From contig JACRFA010000220.1 in NCBI GenBank assembly GCA_016218065.1, positions 1 through 39,730 of the forward strand: a stretch of DNA of 39,730 nucleotides, read 5' to 3'. Source of the DNA: Ignavibacteriota bacterium (GTDB lineage Bacteria > Bacteroidota > Ignavibacteria > UBA10030 > UBA6906). The translations under genes and the position numbers were made by a program. Position 1 is the first letter of the stretch. Each line of letters opens with the position of its first letter. Of this stretch, positions 37,220 to 39,730 are shown piece after piece. Below the pieces are notes generated by a model. It was not told where the DNA came from and made no database searches. It worked only from the letters and a program-made list of their open reading frames with translations.

Positions 37220-38164
37220 CTATCCCATCATCTTCGTAACAATTGCCAGCCTTTCGGCGACTCTCATCTTTGCGCTCCGCGCGCGCGGATTGTGCGCAAC
37301 TTCTTCCTCCGATGCGAGCACCGGAGATTTCGTCAGAATGCGAAGCGTCGGAAAAACGACAGTGTCGGGAACGTACTTATGGCCGGAGGGAATTCGATCG
37401 AGAGATGCATTCCTGAAAAACATCTTCACAATGCGATCTTCAAGCGAGTGATAGGCAATCACCACGATGCGCCCCCCCGGCGCAATCAACTCCACTGAAT
37501 CGGTAAGCACTTGTTCCAGACTTCTCAACTCGTCATTCACTTCAATGCGTATCGCCTGAAACACACGCGCAAGCGTCTTGACGAGAAACTTCTTCCCCAC
37601 AGCAGACTCGACAACCGCGGCGAGCGCGCCTGTTGTTTGCACAGGCCTTGCATCAACGAGCCGACGGGCGATGCGGCGCGAGTTTCTTTCCTCACCATAC
37701 TTCCAGATCACTTCGGCAAGCCGGTCTACGTCGTAGCTGTTGACAACGTCCCAACCGGTAAGCGCCTGTCGCCGATCCATTCTCATATCAATCTTTTCAT
37801 CCCCGCGAAAGGAAAATCCTTTTGACTCTTCATCGATCTGATATGAAGAAACACCAAGATCGAGGAGGATGCCGCTTACACGTCCGACGCCGAGTCTCGC
37901 CAATTCGGCTCGGAGATATCTGAAATTCGAATGAACGAACGTAACATGTTCTGCGTATTTTTCCAGCCGACGGGTCGCAGCTCGGAGCGCGTCCTCATCG
38001 GCATCAAGGCCAATCAACCGTCCCTTCGTTCCCAGCCGTTCGCAAATCGCTTGCGCATGTCCGCCACCGCCCAGTGTTCCGTCAACATACGTTCCATCAC
38101 TATCTGAGACGAGAAACTTCACGCTCTCATCGCGCAACACCGGAGTGTGGAAACTGCTGCTCAC
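37220..38164 (-). CDS. rsmH: 16S rRNA (cytosine1402-N4)-methyltransferase
   Basis: FHTPVLRDESVKFL; YVDGTLGGGGHAQAIC; GILLDLGVSSYQIDEESKGFSFRGDEKIDMRMD; VIAYHSLEDRIVKMFF. Confidence 0.97.
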   Translation of the reverse strand: MSSSFHTPVLRDESVKFLVSDSDGTYVDGTLGGGGHAQAICERLGTKGRLIGLDADEDALRAATRRLEKYAEHVTFVHSNFRYLRAELARLGVGRVSGILLDLGVSSYQIDEESKGFSFRGDEKIDMRMDRRQALTGWDVVNSYDVDRLAEVIWKYGEERNSRRIARRLVDARPVQTTGALAAVVESAVGKKFLVKTLARVFQAIRIEVNDELRSLEQVLTDSVELIAPGGRIVVIAYHSLEDRIVKMFFRNASLDRIPSGHKYVPDTVVFPTLRILTKSPVLASEEEVAHNPRARSAKMRVAERLAIVTKMMG

Positions 38165-38613
38165 ATTACTTTCTTCTGCAAAACCGTCTGCGCGACATCC
38201 TCATACGAGTTTTGCTGCGATGCCAAATACTTACTATATTCATTCGGGTTCCACACTTCGATATGCTCGAGTATCCCAAGGATCAACACTTCGCTTTCAA
38301 TGGACGCGAATTGAAGCAGATCTTTCGGAATGATGATGCGTGCTTGCGCGTCGAGCGTGGACTCCATGGCCTGATGCAAGAGCAGGCGCATGAAAAATCT
38401 GTGTTGCGAATTTGTCGGCGACAGTTCGCGAATGTTCTGCTCGAGCTTGATCCACTCGTCGTGCGGATAGATGTAGATGCACTTTTCGAATCCGCGCGTA
38501 ACGGTGAACGTGTCGTTCGATTCGGGCGCGACATACTTTCGCAAGCGGGCGGGAATGTTGATGCGCCCTTTGCTGTCAATCGAATAGGTGTATGAACCCT
38601 TGAATGCTGACAT
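38161..38613 (-). CDS. mraZ: Transcriptional regulator MraZ
   Basis: MSAFKGSYTYSIDSKGRINIPARLRKY; start set at 38613 rather than the track's 38673, which would put the MraZ box in the coding region. Confidence 0.94.
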   Translation of the reverse strand: MSAFKGSYTYSIDSKGRINIPARLRKYVAPESNDTFTVTRGFEKCIYIYPHDEWIKLEQNIRELSPTNSQHRFFMRLLLHQAMESTLDAQARIIIPKDLLQFASIESEVLILGILEHIEVWNPNEYSKYLASQQNSYEDVAQTVLQKKVM

Positions 38614-38655
38614 CGGAGCCTTGCAAGTTTCACCAAAGAGTGGTGTGGGTGACTT

Positions 38656-38680
38656 ATCCCTTTTCACCCACAATTACCCA
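38656..38680 (-). promoter_or_regulatory. Candidate MraZ-binding repeats
   Basis: On the minus strand TGGGT-aattg-TGGGT-gaaa-AGGGA: two exact TGGGT repeats 10 nt apart and a degenerate third. Confidence 0.7.
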
Positions 38681-38692
38681 CTGCGGTGTGTT

Positions 38693-38720
38693 AAGATAAG
38701 CAAAACAAATGTAAAGTCAA
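38693..38720 (-). promoter_or_regulatory. Candidate promoter of the dcw cluster
   Basis: Minus strand TTGACT (38715-38720), 16-nt spacer, TATCTT (38693-38698). Confidence 0.6.
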
Positions 38721-38773
38721 GAGAAAACGTCAGAATTTGAGCCGTTTTAGCCCAAAATCTCTGCGAACCATCC

Positions 38774-39715
38774 GTGCCGATGGCGGGCCAGCGTAACAGG
38801 AGTGCATTGTCCAATTACTTTCACATTGCAGTCGCGTGGGATTGGGAATTTGACCGCGAGTTTGTCGCTATTCTGGAGAGGAATGTTCAGGGGCAGCGAA
38901 TGCTTTCCTACTCCGTTTCTCACCACAATGCCGCAGAAACGCTTCAGAAGCTTCAAAATGGGGAGTTGAAGTTCGGCGCCTTCCTCGATAGGGCCGGCGA
39001 TGGAGACGAAAAATTTGCGCCACTTGCCCACTATCTCCGGCGAACGCCGACGCTGTTCCTCAATCATCCCGACCGGATCCATCACGCGATCGATAAGGCC
39101 ACGATGCATCTTGAGTTTATTCAGAAAGGAATCGATGTCCCGTTCTCCATCATCATCTCACCGTATGCGAAGAAGAAGGAGATTGAACTTCGGCTCAGCG
39201 ACATTGCGAAACTCAAGTGGCCGTTCATCATCAAGCCGGCGAACACAACCGGAGGCGGGATTGGCGTTGTACTGAACGCTGCATCGCTTCAGGACATCAT
39301 CAACTCACGGCAACATCACCGCAACGACAAGTATCTGCTGCAAGAGAAGATTGCACCGTTCATGCTGAACGGGAAGAAGGGATGGTTCCGCGTGTTTTGT
39401 GTATTTGGTGATGTGATTCCCTGTTGGTGGGACGACGAGACGCACATCTACTCCATCATAAAGAACCATGAGATGAAGCAGCATCGACTTCGTCCGCTCG
39501 TCTCAATCGCGAAGCGAATCTTTGAAGTCTGCAAGCTCGAATTCTTTTCGACGGAGATCGCCGTGACGGAGGGAAGAAAGTTTGTCGCGGTGGATTACGT
39601 CAACGATATCTGCGACATGCGACTTCAATCGCTGCATATCGACGGCGTGCCTGACTCGGTGGTGCAGGAGATCTGTAAGAAGATTGCGCGCCACGTCAAA
39701 GCCCGGCTCCGATAA
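38774..39715 (+). CDS. ATP-grasp-like (RimK-type) hypothetical protein
   Basis: IAKLKWPFIIKPANTTGGGIGVVLNAASLQDII, YLLQEKIAPFMLNGKKGWFRVFCVFGDVIPCWWDDETH, VAVDYVNDICDMRLQS are consistent with ATP-grasp. Confidence 0.6.
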   Translation: MPMAGQRNRSALSNYFHIAVAWDWEFDREFVAILERNVQGQRMLSYSVSHHNAAETLQKLQNGELKFGAFLDRAGDGDEKFAPLAHYLRRTPTLFLNHPDRIHHAIDKATMHLEFIQKGIDVPFSIIISPYAKKKEIELRLSDIAKLKWPFIIKPANTTGGGIGVVLNAASLQDIINSRQHHRNDKYLLQEKIAPFMLNGKKGWFRVFCVFGDVIPCWWDDETHIYSIIKNHEMKQHRLRPLVSIAKRIFEVCKLEFFSTEIAVTEGRKFVAVDYVNDICDMRLQSLHIDGVPDSVVQEICKKIARHVKARLR

Positions 39716-39730
39716 GGCGAACATTTCTTG

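Overview
The 39.7-kb window is bacterial chromosome, probably from the Bacteroidota/Chlorobi (Ignavibacteria-like) side of the tree; that placement is inferred from gene order and protein style only. From left to right it contains: the 3' part of an ECF sigma factor gene that enters from outside the window; a toastrack-like secreted protein; two tandem paralogous beta-barrel-like proteins; a TPR-CHAT lipoprotein; thrC; an alpha/beta hydrolase; a GT9 glycosyltransferase; an M23 peptidase with a bactofilin; an F-ATPase operon (atpZ-atpI-B-E-F-H-A-G, without D and C); an AraC-type regulator; a metzincin-like protein followed by a small partner ORF; and, on the minus strand, a nearly complete division and cell wall (dcw) cluster mraZ-rsmH-ftsL-ftsI-murE-murF-mraY-[MNT-HEPN]-murD-ftsW-[GIY-YIG element]-murG-[PH-like]-murC-[mini-MurB]-ftsQ-ftsA-ftsZ. 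A divergent ATP-grasp-like gene follows. The observations most worth checking are: (1) a GIY-YIG nuclease gene bracketed by two ~120-bp nested-inverted-repeat units inserted at the 5' end of murG, flanked by a perfect 66-bp direct duplication of murG coding sequence, leaving a 30-codon murG stub upstream and a MurG whose start codon lies in the element's terminal repeat; (2) an in-frame TGA in atpH that cuts off the conserved C-terminus, which continues in the same frame for 31 more codons; (3) a HEPN/MNT pair inside the dcw operon; (4) a MurB-like protein with its central domain missing; (5) a CHAT domain that appears to lack its catalytic dyad. All homology calls are by eye; no database search was run.
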